The notes under the pieces: generated by a model | The model's input: the letters and a program-made list of their open reading frames with translations, nothing else | Told to the model about the DNA's origin: nothing | The model's database searches: none | Origin: Micromonospora aurantiaca ATCC 27029 | GTDB taxonomy: Bacteria > Actinomycetota > Actinomycetes > Mycobacteriales > Micromonosporaceae | Reading direction: 5' to 3' | Length of the DNA: 64,000 nt | Assembly (NCBI RefSeq): GCF_000145235.1 | Contig: NC_014391.1 | Location: 1,736,001-1,800,000 of the forward strand | Program-made: the position numbers and the translations under genes | Part shown: positions 1 to 8,792 of the stretch, piece by piece | How the letters are laid out: each line of letters begins with the position of its first letter | Position numbering within the stretch: the first letter of the stretch is position 1

Positions 1-981
1 TACGCCCAGGCCGACAAGTTCGTGAACCTCGCCGACCACGGCGCGAACGACCTCAAGGGCAACTTCCTGCCGTGGAAGTGGGAGCAGGGCACCACCCCCG
101 ACGGCAAGGTGCTGGGCCTCGGCACCGACGTCGGCTCGATGGCGCTGTGCTACCGCAGCGACCTGTTCAAGGCCGCCGGGCTGCCCACCGACCGCGAGCA
201 GGTCGGCGCGCTCTGGCCGACCTGGGACGAGTTCATCGCCACCGGCCAGAAGTTCGCCGCCGCCGACAAGAAGCACAAGTTCGTCGACTCGGCGACCAAC
301 TTCTACAACGTCGTGCTGATGCAGATCGCGGGCCAGGGCACCGGCTACACCTACTACGACAAGAGCAACAAGCTGGTCATCGACCAGAACCCGGACGTGC
401 AGGCCGCGTACCAGCTCACCACCAAGATGATCGCCGCCGGGCTGTCCAACAACCTCCAGTCGTTCTCCAACGAGTGGAACGCCGGCTTCAAGAACGGCAC
501 CTTCGCCACCATCGCCTGCCCCGCCTGGATGACCGGTGTCATCAAGGGCCAGGCCGGTGACGCGGCGGCCGGCAAGTGGGACATCGCCAAGGCGCCGGGC
601 GCCGGTGGCAACTGGGGCGGCTCCTTCCTCGGCGTGCCGAAGTCGAGCAAGCACCAGAAGGAGGCCGCGGAGCTGGCCAAGTTCCTGACCAGCGCCAAGG
701 GCCAGATCGGCGCGTACAAGGCGGTCGGCAACCTGCCCTCGAACCCGCAGGCGCTCACCGACCCGGCCGTGGCCGACTCGACCAACGACTACTTCAGCAA
801 GGCCCCGGTCGGCAAGATCTTCGCCGCCGGCGCCACCGACCTGAAGCCGGTCTACCTCGGCCCGAAGAACAACGCGGTCCGCACCGCCGTGGAGAACACG
901 CTGCGCGCCGTGGAGCAGGGCAAGTCGGCCGACGAGCAGTGGCAGGCGGCCCTGAAGAACGGTGCGGCCGCCGGTAAGTGA
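1..981 (+). CDS. cebE: Cellobiose ABC transporter substrate-binding protein, 5' truncated by window edge
   Basis: The frame is open from base 1 (YAQADKFV...) to the TGA at 979-981, so the start and the lipoprotein signal lie upstream of the window. The visible 326 residues are the C-terminal part of a family 1 extracellular solute-binding protein. It should be lipid-anchored outside the membrane and deliver beta-glucan oligosaccharides, mainly cellobiose or cellotriose, to the CebFG permease. The assignment rests on overall resemblance to actinomycete CebE and on the gene order binding protein, two permeases, GH1 beta-glucosidase, LacI regulator. Substrate is inferred from that context, not from binding residues. 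A perfect 21-bp hairpin follows the stop. Confidence 0.85.
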   Translation, partial: YAQADKFVNLADHGANDLKGNFLPWKWEQGTTPDGKVLGLGTDVGSMALCYRSDLFKAAGLPTDREQVGALWPTWDEFIATGQKFAAADKKHKFVDSATNFYNVVLMQIAGQGTGYTYYDKSNKLVIDQNPDVQAAYQLTTKMIAAGLSNNLQSFSNEWNAGFKNGTFATIACPAWMTGVIKGQAGDAAAGKWDIAKAPGAGGNWGGSFLGVPKSSKHQKEAAELAKFLTSAKGQIGAYKAVGNLPSNPQALTDPAVADSTNDYFSKAPVGKIFAAGATDLKPVYLGPKNNAVRTAVENTLRAVEQGKSADEQWQAALKNGAAAGK

Positions 982-994
982 CCGGTTGAGCCGC

Positions 995-1038
995 CCGCGG
1001 GTGGCGCCGGCAGCCCTGGCTGCCGGCGCCACCCGCGG
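995..1038 (+). other. Intra-operon stem-loop after cebE
   Basis: Perfect inverted repeat with 21-bp arms at 995-1015 and 1018-1038 and a 2-nt gap, between cebE and cebF. There is no T tract. In sugar ABC operons such hairpins usually protect the 3' end of the binding-protein mRNA or cause partial termination, so that binding protein exceeds permease. That role is inferred. Confidence 0.7.
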
Positions 1039-1100
1039 TGCCCGCAGAGTCCGGCGTCGCCCGTGTGGCGGGTGACGCCGGCCGAGGAGAAGGACTCCCC

Positions 1101-2081
1101 ATGAGCCTCGACCTGCACGCCGCGGCGCCGCCCGAGCCCGGCGCGCCCCGCGCCGCACGGCACACACGCCGCCGCGCCGCCTCGATGACCCGGCTGGACC
1201 TGAAGTACTCGCCGTACCTGTACGTCCTGCCGTTCTTCGTGATCTTCGCCGTGTTCGGCGTGTACCCGATCGCGTACACGGTCTGGATCGCGCTGACCGA
1301 CCGGTCGCCGCTGAACTCGACGATCTCCTTCGTCGGGATGGACAACTTCGTCGAACTGATCACCGAGGATCCGCAGTTCTGGAACGCGGTGGTCAACACG
1401 TTCGGCATGTTCCTGCTCTCCACAGTGCCCCAGCTGCTGCTGGCACTGATGCTCGCCAACGCGCTGAACCGGAAGCTGCGCGCGCAGACGTTCTTCCGGA
1501 TGGCCATCGCGATGCCGATCATCACCTCGACCGCTGTGGTCGCGCTGATCTTCTCGATGATCTACGCCAAGGACTTCGGCCTGGTCAACTGGCTGCTCGA
1601 CAGCGTCGGCCTGGACCCGATCGACTGGCGGGCGAACCGCTTCGCCTCCTGGTTCGCCATCTCCACCATGGTCGACTGGCGCTGGGTCGGCTACAACGCG
1701 CTGATCTACCTGGCCGCCATGCAGTCGATCAGCAAGGACATGTACGAGGCCGCGGCGCTGGACGGCGCCTCCCGGCGGCGCCAGTTCTGGTCCATCACGG
1801 TCCCGCAGCTGCGCCCCACGATCATCTTCACGCTGATCATCTCCACCATCGGCGGCCTCCAGCTGTTCACCGAGCCCCTGCTGTTCACCAGCGGCTCGGG
1901 CGGTCTCTCCGGTGGTTCGGAGGGCCAGTTCCAGACCATCACGATGTACCTGCTCGACGTGATGAACCAGCGCTTCCGGTGGGGTTACGCCGGGGCGGTC
2001 GCGCTCGTGCTCTTCGTGCTCATCGCGTTGATGTCGGCGATCAACTACCTGCTCGCCCGCCGCATCAGCTCCGACAAGTGA
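1101..2081 (+). CDS. cebF: Cellobiose ABC transporter permease CebF
   Basis: 326-aa inner-membrane permease of the MalF type. The ATG at 1101 was chosen because GAGGAGAAGG lies just upstream; an in-frame start at 1038 would overlap the hairpin region. The first hydrophobic segment begins near residue 37 (YLYVLPFFVIFAVFGVYP). The ABC-ATPase contact (EAA) loop reads EAAALDGASRRRQFWSITVP at about residues 215-234. It should pair with CebG to form the transmembrane channel. No ATPase gene is present, so the partner is probably the shared MsiK-type ATPase encoded elsewhere. A 9-nt gap separates it from cebG. Confidence 0.9.
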   Translation: MSLDLHAAAPPEPGAPRAARHTRRRAASMTRLDLKYSPYLYVLPFFVIFAVFGVYPIAYTVWIALTDRSPLNSTISFVGMDNFVELITEDPQFWNAVVNTFGMFLLSTVPQLLLALMLANALNRKLRAQTFFRMAIAMPIITSTAVVALIFSMIYAKDFGLVNWLLDSVGLDPIDWRANRFASWFAISTMVDWRWVGYNALIYLAAMQSISKDMYEAAALDGASRRRQFWSITVPQLRPTIIFTLIISTIGGLQLFTEPLLFTSGSGGLSGGSEGQFQTITMYLLDVMNQRFRWGYAGAVALVLFVLIALMSAINYLLARRISSDK

Positions 2082-2090
2082 GGTGACGAG

Positions 2091-2987
2091 ATGACGACCA
2101 CCGCCGTCCGCCCGCCCACCCGGCAGAGTCCGCCGATCAAGACCGCCCACCGGGCCGAGCGGCTCTGGAAGGCCAGCCCGCTCACCATGATCGGCCTGAT
2201 CTTCGGCGTGCTGCTGTCCCTGTTCCCGTTCTACTGGATGATCGTGATCGCCAGCCGGACGAACGACGCGGCCAACTCCTGGCCGCCGCCGTTCCTGCCC
2301 GGCGGCAAGCTCGGCGAGAACATCGAGCGGGTACTCGCCAACAGCGACGCCAACATCGTCAAGGGCCTGATGAACTCGTTCCTGGTCTCCGGGACGATCA
2401 CCGTCGCGACCGTGTTCTTCGGCTCGCTGGCCGGCTTCGCGTTCGCCAAGCTCCGCTTCCGGGGCAAGAACGCGCTGCTGCTGATCATCCTCACCTCGAT
2501 GATGGTGCCGATCCAGCTCGGCGTGCTGCCGCTGTACATCCTGATGGCCAAGCTCGACTGGCTGAACACCATGCCGTCGGTGACCGTCCCGTTCCTGATC
2601 GGCGGCTTCGGCATCTTCATGATGCGCCAGTACGCCGAGCAGGCGGTACCGAACGAGTTGATCGAGGCCGCCCGGGTGGACGGCTGCTCGACCTGGCGGG
2701 TGTACTGGCACGTGGTGGCACCCGCGCTGCGTCCGGCCGCCGCGGTGCTGGGCCTGCTGACCTTCATGGAGCAGTGGAACCAGTTCTTCTGGCCGTTCGT
2801 GGTGCTGGCGGACCCGTCCAACCCGACCGTCCAGATCTCGCTGCGCAGCCTCAACACCGCCTACTTCGCCGACAACTCGCAGATCTTCGCCGGTACGTTG
2901 ATCGCGACCCTGCCCCTGTTCGTCGTGTTCGTTCTGTTCGGCCGCCAGATCATCGGCGGCATCATGGAAGGCGCCGTCAAGTCGTGA
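2091..2987 (+). CDS. cebG: Cellobiose ABC transporter permease CebG
   Basis: 298-aa MalG-type permease with a first membrane segment at about residues 33-52 and an EAA loop reading [20 protein letters not shown] at about residues 194-213. The ATG at 2091 follows GGTGACGAG. It forms the second half of the CebFG channel for cello-oligosaccharide uptake. The stop overlaps the GTG start of the beta-glucosidase by four bases (GTGA), so import and cleavage are probably translationally coupled. Confidence 0.9.
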   Translation: MTTTAVRPPTRQSPPIKTAHRAERLWKASPLTMIGLIFGVLLSLFPFYWMIVIASRTNDAANSWPPPFLPGGKLGENIERVLANSDANIVKGLMNSFLVSGTITVATVFFGSLAGFAFAKLRFRGKNALLLIILTSMMVPIQLGVLPLYILMAKLDWLNTMPSVTVPFLIGGFGIFMMRQYAEQAVPNELIEAARVDGCSTWRVYWHVVAPALRPAAAVLGLLTFMEQWNQFFWPFVVLADPSNPTVQISLRSLNTAYFADNSQIFAGTLIATLPLFVVFVLFGRQIIGGIMEGAVKS

Positions 2988-4417
2988 GCAACCCAGCAAG
3001 CCCGCCCGCTGTCGGCGTCCTCGACGCCGGTCCGGCCCTCACCTTCCCGTCCGACTTCCTCTGGGGCGCGGCCACCGCCGCGTACCAGATCGAGGGCGGG
3101 GCGACGGAGGGCGGCCGTGCCCCGTCGATCTGGGACACCTTCAGCCACACCGAGGGCCGGACGGTGGCCGGGCACACCGGCGACGTGGCGTGCGACCACT
3201 ACCACCGGATGCCTGACGACGTGCGGCTGATGGCCGACCTGGGCCTGCGGTCGTACCGCTTCTCGGTGAGCTGGCCGCGGGTGCAGCCGGGCGGCACCGG
3301 CGGGGTCAACCAGGAGGGCATGGACTTCTACCGCCGGCTGGTCGACGAGCTGCTCGGCCACGGCATCGAGCCGTGGCTGACGCTCTACCACTGGGACATG
3401 CCGCAGCCGCTGGAGGACGCGGGCGGCTGGCCGGCCCGGGACACCGCGGCCCGCTTCGCCGAGTACGCCCACCTGGTCGCCGAGGCGCTCGGTGACCGGG
3501 TGAAGTACTTCACCACGCTGAACGAGCCGTGGTGCTCGGCGTTCCTCGGCTACGGCTCCGGCGTGCACGCGCCGGGCCGCAGGGACGGCGCGGACGCGGT
3601 CCGGGCCGGGCACCACCTGATGCTCGGTCACGGCCTGGCCGTGCAGGCGGTACGCGCGGTCCGCCCGGACGCGCAGCTCGGCATCACCGTCAACCTGTAC
3701 CCGGTGACCCCGGCGAGCGGGTCGGCGGCGGACGCCGACGCGGCCCGCCGGATCGACGCGCTGGCGAACCGGTTCTTCCTGGACCCGGTGCTGCGCGGGT
3801 CGTACCCGGCGGACCTCGTCGCGGACCTGCGTCAGGTCACCGACATGGGGCACGTGCGCGACGGTGACCTGGCGACCATCTCCACGCCGCTGGACATGGT
3901 CGGGGTCAACTACTACAGCCGGCACGTGGTGGCCGCGCCGGTCGAGGGCGCGGAGCCGGAGCCCTACTGGCGGGCGCCGTCCTGCTGGCCGGGCAGCGAG
4001 GACGTCCGGTTCGTCACCCGGGGTGTCCCGGTGACGGACATGGACTGGGAGATCGACGCCCCGGGCCTGGTGGAGACGCTGGAGCGGGTCCACCGGGAGT
4101 ACACCGACCTGCCGCTCTACGTCACCGAGAACGGCTCGGCGTTCGTCGACGAGCTGGTCGACGGCCGGGTGGACGACCCGGACCGGCTGGCCTACTTCGC
4201 CGCTCACCTGCGCGCGGCGCACGCCGCGATCGAGGCCGGCGTGCCGCTCAAGGGCTACTTCGCCTGGTCGCTCCTGGACAACTTCGAGTGGGCCTGGGGT
4301 TACACGAAGCGGTTCGGCATGGTCTATGTCGACTACGACAGCCAGGCCCGGATCGCGAAGTCCAGCGCCAGGTGGTACGCCGACGTGATCCGACGCAACG
4401 GACTGCCCGCACAATAA
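2984..4417 (+). CDS. bglC: GH1 family beta-glucosidase
   Basis: 477 aa from the GTG at 2984, which overlaps the cebG stop. An upstream ATG at 2774 lies inside cebG and was rejected. It is a glycoside hydrolase family 1 TIM barrel: the N-terminal motif [15 protein letters not shown] is present, the acid/base glutamate is E181 in TLNEPW, and the nucleophile is E382 in YVTENG. There is no signal peptide, so it acts in the cytoplasm, splitting imported cellobiose into glucose. The position after cebEFG matches bglC of Streptomyces. A GC-rich hairpin follows it before cebR. Confidence 0.93.
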   Translation: MSNPASPPAVGVLDAGPALTFPSDFLWGAATAAYQIEGGATEGGRAPSIWDTFSHTEGRTVAGHTGDVACDHYHRMPDDVRLMADLGLRSYRFSVSWPRVQPGGTGGVNQEGMDFYRRLVDELLGHGIEPWLTLYHWDMPQPLEDAGGWPARDTAARFAEYAHLVAEALGDRVKYFTTLNEPWCSAFLGYGSGVHAPGRRDGADAVRAGHHLMLGHGLAVQAVRAVRPDAQLGITVNLYPVTPASGSAADADAARRIDALANRFFLDPVLRGSYPADLVADLRQVTDMGHVRDGDLATISTPLDMVGVNYYSRHVVAAPVEGAEPEPYWRAPSCWPGSEDVRFVTRGVPVTDMDWEIDAPGLVETLERVHREYTDLPLYVTENGSAFVDELVDGRVDDPDRLAYFAAHLRAAHAAIEAGVPLKGYFAWSLLDNFEWAWGYTKRFGMVYVDYDSQARIAKSSARWYADVIRRNGLPAQ

Positions 4418-4441
4418 GCTGGGCCAGCCAGTAACGGGCGG

Positions 4442-4471
4442 CCCGGCGCCGACGCCTCAATCGGTGCCGGG
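4442..4471 (+). terminator. Hairpin between bglC and cebR
   Basis: Inverted repeat with 11-bp arms (one G-T pair) at 4442-4452 and 4461-4471 and an 8-nt loop. It sits between the bglC stop and the cebR ribosome binding site (GGAGG, 4486-4490). It lacks a T tract and may only attenuate read-through into cebR. Confidence 0.5.
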
Positions 4472-4499
4472 TCCGCCCGACCGTCGGAGGAGCACAACG

Positions 4500-5546
4500 A
4501 TGACAACGCAGCGCACCCGCTCGCTCGGGCGTCCGACCCTCGACGCGGTCGCGGCCCGCGCCGGCGTCGGGCGCGGCACGGTCTCCCGCGTGGTCAACGG
4601 CTCGCCGCAGGTCAGTCCGGAGGCCCGGGCCGCCGTCCAGCAGGCCATCGCCGAACTGGGGTACGTGCCGAACCGTGCCGCCCGTGCGCTGGTCACCCAG
4701 CGGACCGACTCGGTCGCACTGGTCGTGTCCGAGTCGGGGGAGCGGGTCTTCACCGAGCCGTTCTTCGCGGCCATCGTCCGGGGCGTCAGCTCCGGGCTGG
4801 TGGAGACGCCGATGCAGCTCTGGCTGGCCATGGTGCAGTCGCCGATCGAGCGGGAACGGGTCGAGCACCACCTGACCAACCAGCACGTGGACGGCGTACT
4901 CCTGCTGTCCCTGCACGACGCCGACCCGCTGCCCACGCTGCTGGAGGAGCGCGGCCTGCCGACGGTGCTCGGCGGCCGTCCGGCGCGGATGCTGCACCCG
5001 AACGCGCAGCCGGCGTGGTTCGTCGACATGGACAACGTCGGCGGCGCGCGGCAGGCGGTGGAGCACCTGTTCCGCCAGGGCCGCCGGCGGGTCGCGACCA
5101 TCGCGGGCCCGCAGGACATGGGCGCCGGCCTGGCCCGGCTCTCCGGCTACCAGGAGGCCGTGCGCGCGGCCGGCGGCCGGGTCGACCCGGGCCTGATCGC
5201 GTACGGGGACTTCAGCGAGGGCAGCGGCACCGCGGCCATGCGCCGGCTGCTCGACGTCTGCCCGGAGCTGGACGCCGTGTTCGTGGCCTCCGACCTGATG
5301 GCCTTCGGCGCGCTGCGCGCGTTGCGCGAGGCCGGCCGCCGGGTGCCCGAGGACGTGGCGGTGATCGGCTTCGACGACGCCCCGATCGCGCGTCAGGCCG
5401 AGCCGCCGCTCACCACCGTGTTCCAGCCGGTGGAGGAGATGGGCCGGCAGATGGCCCGGCTGCTGGTGTCCCGCATCCGCGGCGAGGAGGTCCCCTCCCC
5501 GCACGTGCTGCTGGACACCGAGCTGATCCACCGGGCCTCCGGCTGA
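4500..5546 (+). CDS. cebR: LacI-family repressor, CebR-like
   Basis: 348 aa from the ATG at 4500, preceded by GGAGG. The N-terminal HTH (PTLDAVAARAGVGRGTVSRVVNG) and hinge (PNRAARALVTQRTDSVAL) are typical of LacI/GalR regulators, followed by a periplasmic-binding-like sensor domain. In Streptomyces, CebR represses cebEFG-bglC and cellulase genes by binding TGGGAGCGCTCCCA and releases DNA on binding cellobiose. A 13/14 match to that site lies at 11935-11948 before the GH9 cellulase, which supports the assignment. Unlike Streptomyces, where cebR is divergent, here it follows bglC in the same direction. Confidence 0.85.
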   Translation: MTTQRTRSLGRPTLDAVAARAGVGRGTVSRVVNGSPQVSPEARAAVQQAIAELGYVPNRAARALVTQRTDSVALVVSESGERVFTEPFFAAIVRGVSSGLVETPMQLWLAMVQSPIERERVEHHLTNQHVDGVLLLSLHDADPLPTLLEERGLPTVLGGRPARMLHPNAQPAWFVDMDNVGGARQAVEHLFRQGRRRVATIAGPQDMGAGLARLSGYQEAVRAAGGRVDPGLIAYGDFSEGSGTAAMRRLLDVCPELDAVFVASDLMAFGALRALREAGRRVPEDVAVIGFDDAPIARQAEPPLTTVFQPVEEMGRQMARLLVSRIRGEEVPSPHVLLDTELIHRASG

Positions 5547-5571
5547 CCCACCCCCGGCGACGGGGGAGCGG

Positions 5572-6783
5572 TCAGGACCAGCGGCGCAGTTCGCGGCGGG
5601 CCAGCGACGCGCGGTGGACCTCGTCGGGGCCGTCGGCCAGGCGCAACGTGCGGGCCTGCGCCCACAGCTCGGCCAGCGGGGTGTCCTGGCTGACCCCGGC
5701 CCCGCCGTACGCCTGGATGGCCTTGTCGATCACCCACTCGGCCATCAGCGGCGTGGCGATCTTGATGGCCTGGATCTCGCTGTGCGCGCCCTTGTTGCCG
5801 ACGGTGTCCATCAGCCACGCGGTCTTGAGCACCAGCAGGCGGGCCTGCTCGATCCGGACCCGCGACTCGGCGATCCACTCGCGGACCACGCCCTGCTCGG
5901 CGAGCGGGCGGCCGAACGCGATCCGGTCGAGCACGCGCCGGCAGAGCAGCTCCAGGGCCCGCTCGGCCATGCCGACCAGGCGCATGCAGTGGTGGATCCG
6001 GCCGGGGCCGAGCCGGGCCTGGGCGATGGCGAACCCGGTGCCCTCCTCGCCGACCAGGTTGTCCACCGGCACCCGGACGTCGGTGAAGTCGATCTCGGCG
6101 TGCCCGCCGTGCGGGGCGTCGCTGTAGCCGAAGACCCGCATCCCGCGCCGAACGGTCACGCCGGGGGTGTCCCGGGGGACCAGGATCATGCTCTGCTGGC
6201 GGTGCCGGTCGGCGTCCGGGTCGGTCTTGCCCATCACGATGAAGATCTCGCAGCGCGGGTCCATCGCCCCGGACGACCACCACTTGCGGCCGTTGATCAC
6301 GTAGTGGTCGCCGTCGCGGGTGATCCGGGTGGCGATGTTCGTCGCGTCCGAGGACGCCACCTCCGGCTCGGTCATGCAGAACGCGGACCGGATCTCACCG
6401 GCGAGCAGCGGCATGAGCCACTGCTTGCGCTGCTCCTCGGAGCCGAACTCGGCGAGCAGTTCCATGTTGCCGGTGTCCGGCGCGGCGCAGTTGAGCGCCT
6501 CCGGGGCCAGGTGCGGGCTGCGGCCGGTCAGCTCGGCCAGCGGCGCGTACTGGAGGTTGGTCAGCCCGGCGCCGTAGCGGGCGTCGGGCAGGAACAGGTT
6601 CCACAGCCCGCGCGCCCGCGCCTCGGCTTTGAGTTCCTCCATCACCGGCGGGCGGGCCCACGGGTCGCCGGCCGCGGCCACCTGCTCGTGGTGCACCGGC
6701 TCGGCCGGGTACACGCACTCGGTGAGGAACGCCTCCAGCCGCTGCCGCAGCTCGACCGTCCGGTCGTCGTACGCGAACTCCAT
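5572..6783 (-). CDS. Acyl-CoA dehydrogenase family protein (ACAD10/11-like)
   Basis: 403-aa cytoplasmic FAD enzyme with an N-terminal helical domain, the flavin-contact stretch [15 protein letters not shown] and a C-terminal domain with [17 protein letters not shown]. It resembles the C-terminal half of vertebrate ACAD10/11 more than classic fatty-acid dehydrogenases. Its ATG directly abuts the stop of the upstream kinase-like gene (no intervening bases). That pairing suggests it acts on a phosphorylated hydroxyacyl-CoA made by the kinase, as in LvaA/LvaC-type catabolism of 4-hydroxy acids. The substrate is inferred. Confidence 0.88.
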   Translation of the reverse strand: MEFAYDDRTVELRQRLEAFLTECVYPAEPVHHEQVAAAGDPWARPPVMEELKAEARARGLWNLFLPDARYGAGLTNLQYAPLAELTGRSPHLAPEALNCAAPDTGNMELLAEFGSEEQRKQWLMPLLAGEIRSAFCMTEPEVASSDATNIATRITRDGDHYVINGRKWWSSGAMDPRCEIFIVMGKTDPDADRHRQQSMILVPRDTPGVTVRRGMRVFGYSDAPHGGHAEIDFTDVRVPVDNLVGEEGTGFAIAQARLGPGRIHHCMRLVGMAERALELLCRRVLDRIAFGRPLAEQGVVREWIAESRVRIEQARLLVLKTAWLMDTVGNKGAHSEIQAIKIATPLMAEWVIDKAIQAYGGAGVSQDTPLAELWAQARTLRLADGPDEVHRASLARRELRRWS

Positions 6784-7857
6784 CTAGCTCTCCCTCACCG
6801 CGTGCAGTCCGTGTGCCACGAGCGGCGCCACCATGTCGCCGATCCGGTCGAAGCCCTCGCCCAGCGTCTGGCCGAGCGTGTGCCGGTAGTGGATGCCCTC
6901 GCAGATCACCGCGAGCTTGAAACAGCCGAGTGCCACGTGCCAGTGCAGCGGGCCGACGTCGACGTCGCTGCGCCCGGCGTACCGCTCGATCAGTTCGGCG
7001 CCGGTGGGGAAGCCGGCGCGCGGCCCGATGCCGTCGGCCACCGGGTTGCCCTCGCCGTGGTCGCTGTCGCCGAGCACGTCCCAGTACGTCAGCAGCAGCC
7101 CGAGGTCGGCCAGCGGGTCGCCGAGCGTGGCCATCTCCCAGTCGAGCACCGCCCGCACCGCCACCGGGTCGACGGTGGCGAGCAGGTTGTCCAGCCGGTA
7201 GTCGCCGTGCACGATCCGGCCCGCGTTCGCGCCCTCGGGCACGCTGGCGGCCAGCGCGTCGCGCAGCTCGTCGATGCCGGGCAGCGGCCGGCTGCGGGAC
7301 CGGTCGAGCTGGCCGGCCCAGCGGCGCACCTGCCGGGCCAGGTAGCCCTCCGGGCGGCCGAAGTCGGCCAGCCCCACCTCGGCCGGCTCGACCCGGTGCA
7401 GCGTGGCGAGCGTGTCCATCATCGCCATCGCGAGGTCGCGCCGCTGGGCGGCGGTGAGCGCGTCGGTCTGCTCCCGCCGCCGGTAGACCTCGCCGTCGAC
7501 CTTCGCCATCAGGTAGAACGGCGCGCCGATGACGCTCTCGTCGGCGCACAGCAGCAGCGCCTCCGGCACCGGTACGCCGGTCGGCGCGAGCGCCGAGATC
7601 ACCCGGTGCTCCCGGGCCATGTCGTGCGCGGTGGCCAGCACGTGCCCCAGGGGCGGCCGGCGCAGCACCACCTCGCGGTCGCCGGCGCGCAGCAGGTAGG
7701 TGAGGTTGGACTTGCCGCCGGCGATCAGCCGCGCCGACAGCGGCCCGCTCAGGTCCGGCCGGTGGACGGCCAGGTGGGCGGCGAGCCGGTCGAGGTCGAG
7801 CCCGCGCGGGGCCGGACCGGTCGAGGGCGCGGCGACATCGGCGGCCGGATCGGTCAT
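6784..7857 (-). CDS. APH/choline-kinase-like phosphotransferase (ACAD10/11 N-domain type)
   Basis: 357 aa from the ATG at 7855-7857 (MTDPAADV). A longer in-frame start at 7944 would add 29 unconserved residues. The aminoglycoside-phosphotransferase fold is shown by the catalytic loop HGDYRLDN (H217, D219, N224) and the metal-binding DWE (D239). In mammals this domain is fused to the dehydrogenase encoded next door; here they are separate but adjoining genes. The family phosphorylates the hydroxyl of 4-hydroxyacyl-CoA so that the dehydrogenase partner can eliminate it. An antibiotic-resistance role is unlikely given the partner. Confidence 0.82.
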   Translation of the reverse strand: MTDPAADVAAPSTGPAPRGLDLDRLAAHLAVHRPDLSGPLSARLIAGGKSNLTYLLRAGDREVVLRRPPLGHVLATAHDMAREHRVISALAPTGVPVPEALLLCADESVIGAPFYLMAKVDGEVYRRREQTDALTAAQRRDLAMAMMDTLATLHRVEPAEVGLADFGRPEGYLARQVRRWAGQLDRSRSRPLPGIDELRDALAASVPEGANAGRIVHGDYRLDNLLATVDPVAVRAVLDWEMATLGDPLADLGLLLTYWDVLGDSDHGEGNPVADGIGPRAGFPTGAELIERYAGRSDVDVGPLHWHVALGCFKLAVICEGIHYRHTLGQTLGEGFDRIGDMVAPLVAHGLHAVRES

Positions 7858-7862
7858 CCAAT

Positions 7863-7892
7863 TAGTTGATGGCAGCTCAGCTTTGTTGTCAA
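7863..7892 (-). promoter_or_regulatory. Candidate promoter of kinase/dehydrogenase pair
   Basis: On the minus strand, a perfect -35 TTGACA (7887-7892), 18-bp spacer and weak -10 CAACTA (7863-7868). The expected start of transcription falls at or next to the ATG at 7857, so the mRNA may be leaderless. The -10 match is poor. Confidence 0.35.
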
Positions 7893-7944
7893 GGTCGGGT
7901 TTTCCCGGCGGGACATGCCCTTGCAACAGGGGCGAAATGGTCAA

Positions 7945-7971
7945 CCGGCAGGCTGGGCCCCAGCCTGCCGG
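7945..7971 (+). other. Leader hairpin before ACT-domain gene
   Basis: Inverted repeat with 13-bp perfect arms (7945-7957 and 7959-7971) lying 37 bp upstream of the ATG at 8008. It is either an attenuator in the 5' leader or a boundary between the divergent genes. No T tract follows. Confidence 0.45.
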
Positions 7972-8007
7972 CCGCTCGGCCGGCCCGCCGAGCGGAGGGG
8001 ATCAGAC

Positions 8008-8712
8008 ATGCTGCTGAGAGTTCGGGTGACCCTGCCGGACCGTCCGGGCACGCTCGGCCAGGTGGCCCGGACACTCGGCGTCTCCGGCGCGGACATCGTG
8101 CAGGTGGTGGTGCTGGAACGGCTCGGCGGCCGGGCGGTGGACGACTTCACGGTGGTCTGGCCGGGTGCGGCGCGGGTGGAGCGGATGCTCGCCGGGCTGG
8201 CCGCGATCCCCGGCGTCCGGGTGGACGGCGTGTGGCGGGCGATCGGCGCGCCCACCACCACCGGGCAGGACGCCGAACTGCTCGCCCAGGTGGCGGCGAA
8301 CCCGGTCGACGGGGTGGCCACGCTCGTCGACGCGGTGCCGGGGCTGCTCGCCGCGGACTGGGCGGTGGTCGCCGTCGTACCCCTGGACTGGGCCTCGCGC
8401 AGCGGCGAGGCCGGCGTCGCCGCGATCGGGCACGCGAGCTGGCGGGCGCCGGTGCCGCCGCGGCTGCCGGAGGTGACCCCGCTGCGGGCGCGCGCCATGA
8501 CCAACCCGGACGGGCACCACTACGCGGTGGCGCCGTTCGGCCGGGCCGGGCTGGTGCTCGTGGTCGCCCGTGACCACAGCGAACCGCTCGCCGCCGCCGG
8601 GTTCCACTCCACCGAGGTGGACCGGCTCGCCCAGCTCGTCCGCGCCGGCGCGGTGATCCTCGGCGACCGGCTGGACCTGGTCGGCCCGCCACCCGTGACC
8701 ACCGTCACCTGA
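8008..8712 (+). CDS. ACT-domain protein
   Basis: 234 aa from the ATG at 8008, preceded by GGAGGGG; an ATG at 7915 would run through the leader hairpin and was rejected. Residues 1-50 form an ACT domain (RVTLPDRPGTLGQVARTLGVSG), a small-molecule, usually amino-acid, binding module. The remainder (about 85-230) resembles a degenerate GAF-like sensor fold without motifs I can name. There is no catalytic or DNA-binding domain, so a ligand-sensing role is likely. The next gene begins with a related ACT domain, suggesting duplication and a shared ligand. Partner and ligand are unknown. Confidence 0.75.
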   Translation: MLLRVRVTLPDRPGTLGQVARTLGVSGADIVQVVVLERLGGRAVDDFTVVWPGAARVERMLAGLAAIPGVRVDGVWRAIGAPTTTGQDAELLAQVAANPVDGVATLVDAVPGLLAADWAVVAVVPLDWASRSGEAGVAAIGHASWRAPVPPRLPEVTPLRARAMTNPDGHHYAVAPFGRAGLVLVVARDHSEPLAAAGFHSTEVDRLAQLVRAGAVILGDRLDLVGPPPVTTVT

Positions 8713-8792
8713 CCGGACGGCCCGCGTCACCCGGGGGCAACGGGCCCGCAACAGGCGCACGGCATGGTCGGTGCCGAGGAAGGGAGACAACC

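Noticed and set aside
852..2999. 715-codon minus-strand frame opposite cebF and cebG
   Set aside because: The Asp/Glu/His/Gly/Arg-rich composition, lack of a domain and full overlap with clear permease genes mark it as a shadow.
6784..7857. Aminoglycoside resistance gene
   Set aside because: The phosphotransferase fold is there, but sequence context and the abutting acyl-CoA dehydrogenase fit the ACAD10/11-type kinase instead.
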